Both the position numbers and the translations under genes were made by a program. A stretch of DNA of 64,000 nucleotides. Source: Micromonospora chersina. Lineage in GTDB: Bacteria; Actinomycetota; Actinomycetes; Mycobacteriales; Micromonosporaceae. The stretch is from assembly GCF_900091475.1 (NCBI RefSeq), contig NZ_FMIB01000002.1, positions 930,001 through 994,000 of the forward strand. The letters run 5' to 3'. This document shows positions 15,891 to 24,617 of the stretch, piece by piece (positions within the stretch are counted from its first letter, which is position 1; each line of letters begins with the position of its first letter). A model generated the notes under the pieces. That model was not told the origin of the DNA, did not search any database, and worked only from the letters and a program-made list of their open reading frames with translations.

Positions 15891-16850
15891 GTGACCCAGC
15901 CCGAAGACCAGTGCGTCCTTGCCGTGGACGTCGGCGGAACGACCATCAAGGGGGCCGTGGTCGGCGAGGACGGCCGGCGCCGGCACACGCTGACCGTGCC
16001 GTCGCGCGCCGACGACGACCCGGTCAAGGCGGTCCGCTCCCTGTGCGTCCAACTGCGCGACGACGCGCTCGATCTCGGCGCCACACCGGCCGCGATCGGC
16101 GTGGTCACGCCGGGCCTCGTCGACGAGACGAACGGGGTGGTGCGGTACGCCGCCAACCTCCGGTTCCGCAACGTGCCGCTCCGCGCCCTCGTCGGGGACG
16201 ACCTCGGGCTCCCGGTGGCGGTCGGGCACGACGCGCGGGCGGCCGGCGTCGCCGAGGCGGTGGCCGGGGCGGCCCGCGGGCTGGACAACTTCCTGCTGCT
16301 GCCGCTGGGCACCGGCATCGCCGCGGCGGTGGTGGTGCACGGCGAGCCGGTGCCGGGCGCGACCGGCTCGGCCGGCGAGGTCGGCCACATGCCGGTCCAC
16401 CCCGGCGGCGAGCCGTGCAGCTGCGGGCAGCGGGGCTGCCTGGAGGTCTACGCCTCCGCCGGCGGGCTGGCCCGCCGCTACGCCCGGCTCGGCGGAACCC
16501 CGGGCTCGGACAGCCGCGCCATCGCCGATGCGGTGGCCACCGACCCGGTCGCCGCCGTCGTCTGGAACGACGCGACCCAGGCGCTGGGGACCGCCCTGGC
16601 CACCCTCACCCTGACCCTCGACCCGGCCCGCATCGTTCTCGGCGGCGGGCTGGCGGACGCGGGCGAGTTGTTCTTCGACCCGGTACGCGACGCCCTGCGC
16701 GCGGCCCTCGCCTGGCGGACCCCACCCCCGGTGCTGCGCTCCGCGTTCGGTGCGCAGGCCGCACAGATCGGCGCCGCCGTCCTGGCCCGACGGCTCGCCG
16801 GCCTGTCCGTTCCCGACGGCTGGGGGGCACCGGAGCCAGAAGAAGGCTGA
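15891..16850 (+). CDS. ROK family sugar kinase
   Basis: A 319-residue ROK protein without a DNA-binding domain. The ATP-phosphate motif is AVDVGGTTIKGAVVG at the N-terminus. A glucokinase-like GTGIAAAVVVHG, the EVGHMPVHPGG segment and the zinc CSCGQRGCLE motif are present, so a catalytic hexose or amino-sugar kinase is likely. The GTG at 15891 lies four bases after the M81 stop, which implies co-translation. It presumably phosphorylates a sugar released from the imported substrate, and that product could be the signal read by the ROK repressor. Confidence 0.88.
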   Translation: MTQPEDQCVLAVDVGGTTIKGAVVGEDGRRRHTLTVPSRADDDPVKAVRSLCVQLRDDALDLGATPAAIGVVTPGLVDETNGVVRYAANLRFRNVPLRALVGDDLGLPVAVGHDARAAGVAEAVAGAARGLDNFLLLPLGTGIAAAVVVHGEPVPGATGSAGEVGHMPVHPGGEPCSCGQRGCLEVYASAGGLARRYARLGGTPGSDSRAIADAVATDPVAAVVWNDATQALGTALATLTLTLDPARIVLGGGLADAGELFFDPVRDALRAALAWRTPPPVLRSAFGAQAAQIGAAVLARRLAGLSVPDGWGAPEPEEG

Positions 16851-16980
16851 CGTCGTCCCATCCCGACCCGGCCCCACCACCTGCGGCTATGGACGAGCGG
16901 CCCATGCCCGGGCGTCCGCGACGCGCTTACGCTTCGTATGGACGCGGCGTCGCGCCTTGGCTGGTGTCGGGAGGCGAGCC

Positions 16981-18525
16981 ATGGTACGCAGAGGTCTGGC
17001 TGTGCTGCTGGGTGCGGCGGTGGGGTTCGTGGGGCTTGCCGGAGGCGCGTCGCCGGCCCAGGCGCTGCCGACCCCGAGTGGATACGCGATCACCGGCGTC
17101 GACGTGTCCTACTTCCAGGGACCGTCGCTCGACTGGGCGGCGACCGCCCGGGGCGGCGCGAGGTTCGCCTACATCCGGGTCAGCGAGCAGGACGGCCGCG
17201 CGGTGCCGCACAACAACCCCGATCCCTACTACGCCACCAACCACGCCGGCGCCCGGGCCAACGGCCTGTACACGGGGGCGTACCACCGAGCGCGTCCGGA
17301 CCTGAGCAGCGGCAAGCAGCAGGCGGATGTCCTGCTCGGCTTCGCCCCCTACGTCGCCGACGGACGCAGCCTGCCGCCGATGCTGGACATCGAGTGGCCC
17401 CGGGCCGACTGGGGTCTGAACGACTGCTACAACATGACCCCCGCGCAACTGGTGGCCTGGATCCGGGACTTCGTCACCGAGATCGCCGTACGCACCGGCC
17501 GGCAGGCCATGATCTACACCAACACGAACTGGTGGAACCCCTGTACGGGAAGCAGCCAGAGCTTCGCGGCGAACCCGCTGTTCATCGCGAACTACTCCCA
17601 GAATCCGCCGCCGTTGCCGGCCGGCTGGTCCTCCTTCACCGTCTGGCAGCACGCCGCGGGAGCACCCATCCCCGGCTCCGACTTCTCCACGCCCGACCTG
17701 GACGTCTTCAAGGGCGACCACGCGTCGCTGGCCCGGCTACTCGGCGGGCCCGCGACGAGTTGGCTGGCGACGGTGAACAACCGGTACGTGACCGCGGAGG
17801 CGGCCGGCGCCTCGGCTCTGATCGCCAACCGGACCGCCCTCGGCCCCTGGGAGCAGTTCGACCAGATCGACGCCGGGGGCGGGTTCGTGGCGTTGCGCGC
17901 CCGAGTCAACGGCCGCTACGTCACCGCCGAGAACGCCGGCGCCGCACCGCTGATCGCCAACCGCACCGCCGTCGGGTCGTGGGAGAAGTTCCGCGTCATC
18001 ACCAACGCCGACGGCACGACCAGCCTGCTGGCCAACGCGAACAACAGGTACGTGACCGCGGAAAAGGCCGGCGCCCTGCCGCTGATCGCCAACCGGACCG
18101 CCATCGGCGCCTGGGAGAAGTTCCGCGTCGTCACGCCGCCGGCCCTCGTCAACCTGCTGGCCACCGTGAACCTCCGGTACGTCACGGCGGGCGCCTCAGC
18201 CCTGATCGCCGGCCAGACGGTGGTCGGCCCACCGCAGCAGTTCGACGAGATCGACGTGGGCGGCGGGTTCGTGGCGTTGCGCGCCCGGGTCAACGGCCGC
18301 TACGTCACCGCCGAGAACGCCGGCGCCTCACCCCTGATCGCCAACCGCACCGCCGTCGGGTCCTGGGAGAAGTTTCGCGTCATCACCAACGCCGACGGCA
18401 CGACCAGCCTGCTGGCCAACGCCAACAGCAGGTACGTGACCGCGGAAAAGGCCGGCGCCCTGCCCCTGATCGCCAACCGGACCGCCATCGGCCCCTGGGA
18501 GAGGTTCATCCGCCTGACCAGTTGA
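16981..18525 (+). CDS. Secreted GH25 lysozyme with duplicated trefoil-type binding region
   Basis: A 514-residue secreted muramidase. A signal peptide (about residues 1-30, MVRRGLAVLLGAAVG to AQA) precedes a GH25 barrel, about residues 34-250, with GVDVSYFQ, MLDIEW and WQHAAGAPIPG motifs. The Asp/Glu of DIE are the expected catalytic pair. The rest contains six repeats of about 40 residues, each built on RYVTAE, an LIANRTA-type segment, then WExF. They form two blocks of three, which fits two beta-trefoil or fascin-like carbohydrate-binding domains. Two blocks are nearly identical at DNA level. ATG 16981 follows GGGAGGCG. It likely acts on peptidoglycan outside the cell. Confidence 0.92.
   Translation: MVRRGLAVLLGAAVGFVGLAGGASPAQALPTPSGYAITGVDVSYFQGPSLDWAATARGGARFAYIRVSEQDGRAVPHNNPDPYYATNHAGARANGLYTGAYHRARPDLSSGKQQADVLLGFAPYVADGRSLPPMLDIEWPRADWGLNDCYNMTPAQLVAWIRDFVTEIAVRTGRQAMIYTNTNWWNPCTGSSQSFAANPLFIANYSQNPPPLPAGWSSFTVWQHAAGAPIPGSDFSTPDLDVFKGDHASLARLLGGPATSWLATVNNRYVTAEAAGASALIANRTALGPWEQFDQIDAGGGFVALRARVNGRYVTAENAGAAPLIANRTAVGSWEKFRVITNADGTTSLLANANNRYVTAEKAGALPLIANRTAIGAWEKFRVVTPPALVNLLATVNLRYVTAGASALIAGQTVVGPPQQFDEIDVGGGFVALRARVNGRYVTAENAGASPLIANRTAVGSWEKFRVITNADGTTSLLANANSRYVTAEKAGALPLIANRTAIGPWERFIRLTS
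17881..18123 (+). repeat. Intragenic direct repeat, copy 1
   Basis: A 243-base segment of the GH25 gene matching 18265-18507, offset by 384 bases, with about ten mismatches counted by eye. It encodes two of the six trefoil-type repeats. The high identity points to recent duplication or gene conversion. Confidence 0.85.
18265..18507 (+). repeat. Intragenic direct repeat, copy 2
   Basis: The second copy of the repeat at 17881-18123. Most differences fall at third codon positions, which suggests selection on the protein after the duplication. Confidence 0.85.
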
Positions 18526-18620
18526 CCGGAGACCTTGACGCTGCCCGTCCACGTGCGGGTGGATGGGGCGTACGCATCGACGACCAGCGGTGCGACGGCA
18601 GTCCAAGGGAGAGAATCCAC

Positions 18621-19037
18621 ATGGCAGTCCCACAGTTGCGCGGTGCCGCGCTGGCCACGGCAGCCCTTGTGACCATCGGGTCGATGGCGGTACCGGACGC
18701 GGCGGGTGCGGCACCTGGCAATCCCGGCGCCCCTCGCTACTCGGCCGGCGCGGCGAGCGTCGGCGACCCGTACTTCCCGGACGAGGGCAACGGCGGATAC
18801 GACGTCCAGCACTACGACATCGACTTCTCCTACGACCCGGCGACCCGGTTCATGGCCGCCACCGCCACCGTCACCGCGATCGCCACGCAGGATCTCGGCG
18901 CCGTCAGGCAGAGGTTGAGCCTCGAGGACCGTACCGTTCGGCGGCGCGCGCCTTGGCCTTCGCGGCCTCCACCTCGCGGTCACGGGGAGGCGCCTTCGTC
19001 ACGAGGCTGTCCAGCAGGGTCCGGGTGGCCGCCGTGA
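18621..19037 (+). pseudogene. Truncated secreted M1 aminopeptidase
   Basis: The first 95 or so codons encode a signal peptide and then the exact opening of secreted actinobacterial M1 peptidases: GDPYFPDEGNGGYDVQHYDI, a SYDPATRFMAATATVTAIATQDL strand pair. Homology stops at about 18903, precisely where the convergent DUF2277 gene ends. The frame then continues as antisense of that gene to a stop at 19037. The catalytic domain is entirely missing, so the product cannot be a peptidase. A deletion or recombination has joined the two loci. Confidence 0.75.
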
Positions 19038-19191
19038 CGACGCGGACCGCCTCGTCGAACGCCTCCTCGTTGGCGGCGGAGGGCAGGGTCGCGCCGCTCA
19101 CCTTGCGCACGTACTGGATGGCGGCGGCCTCGATCTCGTCGTCGGTCGCCGGCGGTTCGAAGTTGTGGAGCACTCGAATGTTCCTGCACAT
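18904..19191 (-). CDS. DUF2277 family protein
   Basis: A 95-residue protein with the family hallmark MCRNIRVLHNFEPPATDDEI, an IQYVRKVSGAT helix and the basic tail DREVEAAKAKARAAERYG. It is small, cytosolic and of unknown function. The ATG at 19191 begins the conserved sequence exactly, so longer frames are wrong. The region is convergent with the truncated M1 gene. Confidence 0.88.
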   Translation of the reverse strand: MCRNIRVLHNFEPPATDDEIEAAAIQYVRKVSGATLPSAANEEAFDEAVRVVTAATRTLLDSLVTKAPPRDREVEAAKAKARAAERYGPRGSTSA

Positions 19192-19304
19192 CCCCCCACC
19201 ATGCCAGGCCGGATCGGACATCGACAGATGCGGTGTCCGCCGTTGCCCGTCGCCCCGCCCACCGCCGTTTCGCGCTGAGCGAAAGACCATCCCGCCCATC
19301 CTCG

Positions 19305-19328
19305 TAATCATGTAATCATGTAATCCGA
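19305..19328. repeat. Triple TAATCATG-type octamer
   Basis: Three consecutive eight-base units, TAATCATG, TAATCATG and TAATCCGA, in an AT-rich patch between DUF2277 (minus) and the gene at 19347 (plus). They could be an operator or part of the -10 region for the plus-strand gene. Confidence 0.45.
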
Positions 19329-19346
19329 GACTGGAGGAGGTCGGGA

Positions 19347-19901
19347 ATGTCCCCTCGTACCGCCCCGCACGGGGCACGACAGGATCCACCCGCCACCGAC
19401 GACGCCGCCGGCTGGATCACCGGAGCGACGCCGGACGGATGGTTCTCCGAACCCCCGCAGGTCGTGATCGACCGCGACGAGATCATCATCTGGGGGCGCC
19501 TGCCCGAGCCCCGACTGGCCGAGGACGCCACCGACGCCGACCGCACCGCCGCCCAGGCAGGGCGGATACACCAGTTCCGCGAGGACACCCGCGACGACCG
19601 CATCCGTGTCGCCCGGCAGGTCGAGCACCGCTACCAGCGCAAGGTGAGCTGGGGTCTGCGGTGCGGCGGCAGCGAGCAACTGTTCTCCCACCTTGCCGCG
19701 CCGGTGATGACCCGACTCCGTCAGCCGGAACGGCAGATCCTCGACACCCTGGTCGACGCGGGCGTCGCCCGTTCCCGCTCCGACGCGCTCGCCTGGTGCG
19801 TCAGACTCGTCGGCCGGCACACCGACGACTGGCTAGGCCAACTGCGGCAGGCCATGGCCACGGTGGACGACCTGCGCCGGCAGGGCCCGGACGGAGTCTG
19901 A
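19347..19901 (+). CDS. Conserved hypothetical protein
   Basis: A 184-residue cytosolic protein of a type seen across Micromonosporaceae; I cannot assign a function. It has an acidic strand region (VVIDRDEIIIWGRLPEP), a charged helix (RIHQFREDTRDDRIRVARQVEHRYQRKVSWG) and a C-terminal half with MTRLRQPERQILDTLVDAGVARSRSDALAWCVRLV. The last resembles a ribbon-helix-helix or small helical DNA-binding fold (SRSDALAW), but this is only a suggestion. CTGGAGGAGG sits six bases before the ATG. The TAATCATG repeats lie just upstream. Confidence 0.7.
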   Translation: MSPRTAPHGARQDPPATDDAAGWITGATPDGWFSEPPQVVIDRDEIIIWGRLPEPRLAEDATDADRTAAQAGRIHQFREDTRDDRIRVARQVEHRYQRKVSWGLRCGGSEQLFSHLAAPVMTRLRQPERQILDTLVDAGVARSRSDALAWCVRLVGRHTDDWLGQLRQAMATVDDLRRQGPDGV

Positions 19902-19950
19902 AGCCCGCCGCGTCGACCCGGTTGCCGGCCCACGCCAGCATCGGAAAGCT

Positions 19951-20649
19951 CTACCAGGGCAACGGGCGGCGGTCGCGGAAGAACCCGCCGGTGGGTCCGT
20001 CGTCGGGAAGCGCCGCCGCCCACACGACGCCCGCGGCCCCGTCGGCCACCGGCCGACCGCCGGCGCCGCCCATGTCGGTGGCCACCCAGCCGGGACAGAC
20101 CGCGTTAACCAGTACGCCGTCGGCGCGCAGCTCCGCGGCGAGCATCCGGGTCAGGGCGTTCAGCCCCACCTTGGAGCTCTTGTACGCGGGGGTGCCGCCG
20201 CCCATGCCGGCCAGGGAACCGGCCTCGCTGGAGACGTTGACGATGCGGCCGTGGCCGCTGACGCGTAGCAGCGGAAGCAGCGACTGGGTGACCGCCCAGG
20301 CGCCGAACAGGTTGGTCTCCAGGGCCTCCCGAACGGCGTCCAGGTCGGCGTCACTGGCGTCGGCCCACGTGTCGTAGGAGATCGCCGCGTTGTTGACCAG
20401 CACGTCCAGCCGGCCGTACCGGTCGCGGATGGTGGCGGCGAGAGCGGCCGCCGCGCCGGGATCCGTGACGTCGAGCAGGTGTGGCACGACGGTGCCACCC
20501 GCGCGGCTCAAATCGTTTGCGGCGGCTGCGGCCTTGTTCGCGTCCCGTGCGGTGAGGATGACGGTGTCACCGCCTTCGGCGAGCTGCCGTGCCACCTCCT
20601 TGCCGATACCCCGGTTGGCGCCGGTGACCACAGCGATCCGCTCGGCCAC
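19951..20649 (-). CDS. Short-chain dehydrogenase/reductase
   Basis: A 232-residue classical SDR. The cofactor motif is TGANRGIG at about residues 9-16, followed by NNAAIS and a catalytic YKSSK pair with the upstream Ser in NVSSEAG. The carbonyl-reductase-like arrangement and GWVATDMGG loop suggest an NADPH-dependent carbonyl reductase. The GTG at 20649 follows GAGGAGGGTCAGGA. It stands alone between a hypothetical gene and the divergent debranching enzyme. Confidence 0.92.
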   Translation of the reverse strand: MAERIAVVTGANRGIGKEVARQLAEGGDTVILTARDANKAAAAANDLSRAGGTVVPHLLDVTDPGAAAALAATIRDRYGRLDVLVNNAAISYDTWADASDADLDAVREALETNLFGAWAVTQSLLPLLRVSGHGRIVNVSSEAGSLAGMGGGTPAYKSSKVGLNALTRMLAAELRADGVLVNAVCPGWVATDMGGAGGRPVADGAAGVVWAAALPDDGPTGGFFRDRRPLPW

Positions 20650-20916
20650 TCCTGACCCTCCTCGTCGGCCGGTTTCCGGGAAGTCTGCGGGTCTGTGAGT
20701 GGAGAAGAGGCGGACTCGAGCCTCGGCTCAGCGGGATCCAACCCCGCCCAGGCTGCTTGTGGGAAAGCGCCGTAGGGGGCGAATCGTGACGGCACGCGCT
20801 GTTGGTGGGCGGCGACCGAGGCGATTGGCGGTGAACCGGCCTCATCGGCCTGACCGTTGGTTCTAGCCTGTGGGCAGGGCGGATGGTCCGCGCCACACGA
20901 CCGGCAGGGGGCGCCG

Positions 20917-23076
20917 GTGAGGTCGGGTGAACCGCGGCCGACACCGGCCGACCCCTTTCGAGACACGGACGCGCCGCAGCGGGTGCCCAGCGGCGCCTGC
21001 CGGGATCTGCCACCCGAGCTGGGACCCGACACGGTCGGCGTACTCGAGGGCCGCACCTTCATGTTCTCCGATGCGGCAGGGAACGTGCCGAAAGGCTCGA
21101 TCGGCGGACTCGTGCACGACGACACGCGGTACCTGGACCATTGGGAGTTGGCCATCGACGACCGGCCACTGCTGGTCCTGTCCTCGGGCACGGTCGATGC
21201 GTACTCGGCGGCGTTCTTCCTGGCCAACTCCGAGCTGCCCGACCTACCGGCGAACCGGGTGGGCATCCGACGACAACGGGTCGTCGGCGACGGAATGTAC
21301 GAACGGGTCGAACTGCGCTACTTCGGCGCCGAGCCGGTGTCGCTGCGGCTGCGCCTCGCGGTCGGCACCGACTTCGCCGATCTGTTCGAGATCAAGGAGA
21401 CCGGCCGGGACCGGGCGTCGGACATCGTCCGCCGGCACGAACCGGATGGCTCCGGGCTGTCGTTCAGCTACCGGAACGGCGACTACGCCGCGCTGGTTCG
21501 CGTCGAGGCCGATCCGCCGGCCGACCACGTCGACGGCGACAGCCTGGTCTGGCACCTGCGCCTGGAACGGGGGCAGCGGTGGAGCTGCGCGATCCGGGTG
21601 CCACTGAGCTCCGGCGAGGAGAACTACCGCCCGGTTCTGCGCGGGTTCGGGGAGTCCTTCGACCATGGGCCGGACGACGCCGCGACCAGGTGGGCCGCCG
21701 GTAAACCGCACCTGCACGCTGACCGTGACATGCTCGCCAGCATCTACGAGAGGTCCGCGCTCGACCTGGTCGCCATGCGCATCGAGAAGACCATCGCGGG
21801 TGAGCCGGTGGTGTTGACCGCCGCCGGCCTGCCCTGGTTCCTGACCGTCTTCGGCCGTGACACGCTGATCACCGCCTACCAGACGATGATCTGCGGCCCG
21901 GACGTGGCCCGAGGCGCTCTTATCGTGATGGCCGCGCATCAGGCGACGACGGCGGACGACTTCACCGACCGGGAACCGGGCAAGATCTTCCACGAGTACC
22001 GCTCGGGCGAGTTGACCCGACTCGGCCTCAAGCCGTACAAGCCCTACTACGGAGGCGCGGACACCACGGCACTCTGGCTGATCCTGCTCTCGGAGTACTG
22101 GCGGTGGAGCCGCGACGACGCGCTGGTGCGCCGCCTTCAGCCGAACGCCGACGCCGCGCTCGCCTGGATCGACCGGCACGGCGATCTCGACGGCGACGGG
22201 TACGTCGAGTACCAGACCCGGTCCAGTCAGGGGTTGGGCAACCAGTGCTGGCGCGACTCCCCCGACGGTATCCAGTTCGCCGACGGCAGCATCCCGGTGC
22301 TGCCGATCGCCACCTGCGAGACACAGGGCTACACCTATGACGCGAAGCTGCGCGCGGCGGAGCTCGCGGACGGCCCGTGGCAGGACCGGAACCTGGCCCG
22401 CCGACTGCGGGACGAGGCAGCCCGGCTGCGGGAGCGGTTCAACCGCGACTTCTGGATCGCGGAACGCGGCGGGTACTACGCGGTGGGCCTGGACGGCGAC
22501 AAGAACCGGATCGACTCGATGACCTCGAACATGGGGCACCTGCTGTGGAGCGGCATCGTGCCCGCCGACCGCGCCGAGCAGGTCGCGCGGCAGCTCATGT
22601 CCGACGAAATGTTCTCGGGCTGGGGTGTGCGTACGCTGTCCGCCGCCGACGGCGGCTACAACCCGATCGGCTACCACACCGGCACCGTGTGGCCGCACGA
22701 CAATTCGCTGATCGCCGCGGGTCTCGCCCGCTACGGCTTCCGGCAGGAGGCGAACCGGATCGCCATGGGGCTGCTGGAGGCCGCGACGCACTCCAACTAC
22801 CGCCTTCCCGAGGCGTTCTCCGGCTACGATCGGTCCTTCGGGCGGAAGCCCGTTCCCTACCCGACCGCCTGCGACCCGCAGGCCTGGGCGAGCGCGGCTC
22901 CCCTGCTCCTTCTGCGGACGCTGCTGGGCCTAAAACCGGAGGGCGACGGGCTGGCGGCCGACCCGCATCTGCCGGGGCACCTCGGCCAGATCCGCTTGCA
23001 CGACGTCCAAGCAGGCGGCCGCCGCTGGAACGTGACGGCGGAGCAGAAACAATCCACCGTCGTCCCGGCCGACTAG
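20917..23076 (+). CDS. Amylo-alpha-1,6-glucosidase / glycogen debranching-type enzyme
   Basis: A 719-residue protein with the N-terminal debranching beta-domain (about residues 30-240; LEGRTFMFSDAAGNVPKGSIGGLVHDDTRYL), then an (alpha/alpha)6 catalytic domain with TVFGRDTLITAYQTM, SMTSNMGHLLWSGIV and GYHTGTVWPHDNSLIAAG. It is likely to cleave alpha-1,6 branches or related glucosides in the cytosol. I chose the GTG at 20917, behind GGCAGGGGG; the upstream extension is non-conserved in character. No other glycogen genes are adjacent. Substrate specificity within this family is uncertain. Confidence 0.9.
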   Translation: MRSGEPRPTPADPFRDTDAPQRVPSGACRDLPPELGPDTVGVLEGRTFMFSDAAGNVPKGSIGGLVHDDTRYLDHWELAIDDRPLLVLSSGTVDAYSAAFFLANSELPDLPANRVGIRRQRVVGDGMYERVELRYFGAEPVSLRLRLAVGTDFADLFEIKETGRDRASDIVRRHEPDGSGLSFSYRNGDYAALVRVEADPPADHVDGDSLVWHLRLERGQRWSCAIRVPLSSGEENYRPVLRGFGESFDHGPDDAATRWAAGKPHLHADRDMLASIYERSALDLVAMRIEKTIAGEPVVLTAAGLPWFLTVFGRDTLITAYQTMICGPDVARGALIVMAAHQATTADDFTDREPGKIFHEYRSGELTRLGLKPYKPYYGGADTTALWLILLSEYWRWSRDDALVRRLQPNADAALAWIDRHGDLDGDGYVEYQTRSSQGLGNQCWRDSPDGIQFADGSIPVLPIATCETQGYTYDAKLRAAELADGPWQDRNLARRLRDEAARLRERFNRDFWIAERGGYYAVGLDGDKNRIDSMTSNMGHLLWSGIVPADRAEQVARQLMSDEMFSGWGVRTLSAADGGYNPIGYHTGTVWPHDNSLIAAGLARYGFRQEANRIAMGLLEAATHSNYRLPEAFSGYDRSFGRKPVPYPTACDPQAWASAAPLLLLRTLLGLKPEGDGLAADPHLPGHLGQIRLHDVQAGGRRWNVTAEQKQSTVVPAD

Positions 23077-23249
23077 GTGACCTCACCCCATCTCTGCGCT
23101 CCTCGAAGCGCGGCAACAATGCACCGTTCGGTTATCCCGAGCTCAATCGGTAACAGCGCCTTTCGATCCGCGGACCGCTGCGACGGGCTTGTGGCGCACC
23201 GCTACGGATCGCCCTGCCGATGTCCAGCCCCTGGCAGATTGGCGCGCAC

Positions 23250-24524
23250 TCAGTCGAGGCCGAGACCGCGGCGGCCGATCTCGTTGAGGTCCTCGACCCG
23301 GAAGCGGTTGGGCCAGTCCCGCTCGTAGTGCTCGGCCGGGAAGTCGCTCGGGCTCGACCCGGTCAGGAACGCCTCTCGCACCTTGGCCGCGTACTGCTCG
23401 TTACGCGGGCACCAGGGCGCGGCGGGGATGTACATGACGTTGCCCCAGCCCTTCTGGTTCTCGACGGGGGCCACGCTGTGGATCATGTCGCAGTGCCACC
23501 AGACGGAGTCGCCGGCCCTGACGTCGGGGATGCCGGCGAGGGCCTCCATGAGCGGGGCGTGCCACTTGTGGCCGGCCGGGAAGACCTGGTTGACGGTGAC
23601 GCCGCACATGTCGTCGTCGGGCACGTCGTCCAGCAGCGGGCGCAGCATCAGGTAGGCCATCGCCTCGGGGATCGGCACGGTGTGCAGGACGCCCTGGTCG
23701 TGGTCCATGTCGGAGAGGGCGGTCCATCCCTGGAAGGTGCGGAAGGCCGAGCACATGGTGGAGCCGGGGTACTGCGGCCCGGCGGTGCGGTGGGCGGCGT
23801 CCCACGGGTCGTACCGCTCGACGCTGCCGTCGAACAGGTGACGGAAAGCCTGCTGGTAGGCCCGGGTCATCCACAGGTCGAGTGTGCCGGGGTCGAGGTG
23901 GGTGCCGAGGCCGGCTGAGTCGGCGCCCTCGGGGCGACGGCGGATGCGGTCGGGGTAGAGCGAGTCGCGGTCGGGGTCGAACCACCGCACGCCGTCGGAC
24001 TCGTGCTTCCACTGGCCGTTGAGGAACGCCTGGACGGTGGCCATGCGCTCGCTCTGCCGGGCCTGCATCTGGGCGGGCGACCAGTAGATCGGGTAGATCT
24101 CGGGCTTGGAGCCGACGCTGCCGAAGAAGTCGTCGCCGGGACCCCGGTAGTTCTCGAAGAAGTGGTTGCTCTCGACGTAGTCGACGATGTCCCGGTCCCA
24201 GGCCAGGGCCTGATCACGGTCGAAGTGGCCACGCACGACCAGGCAGCCGCGGCGCCGCAGCAGGGCGACCTGCTCGTCCGGGACGGCGCCGGCGGCGATG
24301 TCGGCGTAGTCGATGACCGGCCAGACCGTCTCGCCCCGGCGGCGGGCCGCGGAGATGTCGTCGACCGCGGCCTGGACCCGCTGCTCGACGACCGAGAAGA
24401 CCTCCTCGACCGTCCGGCCGGAGGCGGCGATCCGCTCCCGCAGCGCCTTCTTGATCTCGCGGGTCGCGGCCCTGAGGTCGGCCGGTGTCTGCTCCCAGTG
24501 CGGCAGCGCGGCAGTCGTCGGCAC
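23250..24524 (-). CDS. DUF1479 (YbiU-like) putative Fe(II)/2-oxoglutarate oxygenase
   Basis: A 424-residue protein of the DUF1479/YbiU family. It has a double-stranded beta-helix core with the HxD pair in GLGTHLDPGTLDLW and a distal His in WHCDMIHSV, as expected for a non-haem iron oxygenase. The substrate is unknown. The GTG at 24524 follows GGAG at good spacing; a TTG at 24539 would place the start inside the operator. It is divergent from a ROK regulator across a palindrome, so expression is probably controlled by that regulator. An unidentified sugar-related substrate is therefore plausible. Confidence 0.87.
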   Translation of the reverse strand: MPTTAALPHWEQTPADLRAATREIKKALRERIAASGRTVEEVFSVVEQRVQAAVDDISAARRRGETVWPVIDYADIAAGAVPDEQVALLRRRGCLVVRGHFDRDQALAWDRDIVDYVESNHFFENYRGPGDDFFGSVGSKPEIYPIYWSPAQMQARQSERMATVQAFLNGQWKHESDGVRWFDPDRDSLYPDRIRRRPEGADSAGLGTHLDPGTLDLWMTRAYQQAFRHLFDGSVERYDPWDAAHRTAGPQYPGSTMCSAFRTFQGWTALSDMDHDQGVLHTVPIPEAMAYLMLRPLLDDVPDDDMCGVTVNQVFPAGHKWHAPLMEALAGIPDVRAGDSVWWHCDMIHSVAPVENQKGWGNVMYIPAAPWCPRNEQYAAKVREAFLTGSSPSDFPAEHYERDWPNRFRVEDLNEIGRRGLGLD

Positions 24525-24534
24525 GGCAGCTCCA

Positions 24535-24559
24535 TTCAAGTCAACCCTACTTACTTGAA
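24535..24559. promoter_or_regulatory. Palindromic operator between DUF1479 and ROK genes
   Basis: A perfect 7-base inverted repeat, TTCAAGT and ACTTGAA, separated by 11 bases. It is located 11 bases before the DUF1479 start, in the only AT-rich stretch of the intergenic region. A further GCTTCAAGGCAAGG near 24590 may be a half-site. ROK repressors bind such long-spaced palindromes. Confidence 0.6.
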
Positions 24560-24617
24560 ACGCAACTGTAGGCGCCGTCCTCGCTTCAAGGCAAGGTCCC
24601 TGACTAGAATCGCGGCC

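Noticed and set aside
14291..16390. 699-codon minus-strand frame opposite the M81 and ROK kinase genes
   Set aside because: Low-complexity antisense translation without motifs; the plus strand has strong families.
16938..19037. 699-codon frame across the GH25 gene
   Set aside because: Out-of-frame shadow of GH25; only its last part coincides with the truncated M1 relic.
19305..19328. Octamer repeats as replication iterons
   Set aside because: Only three units and no replication gene or AT-rich origin nearby.
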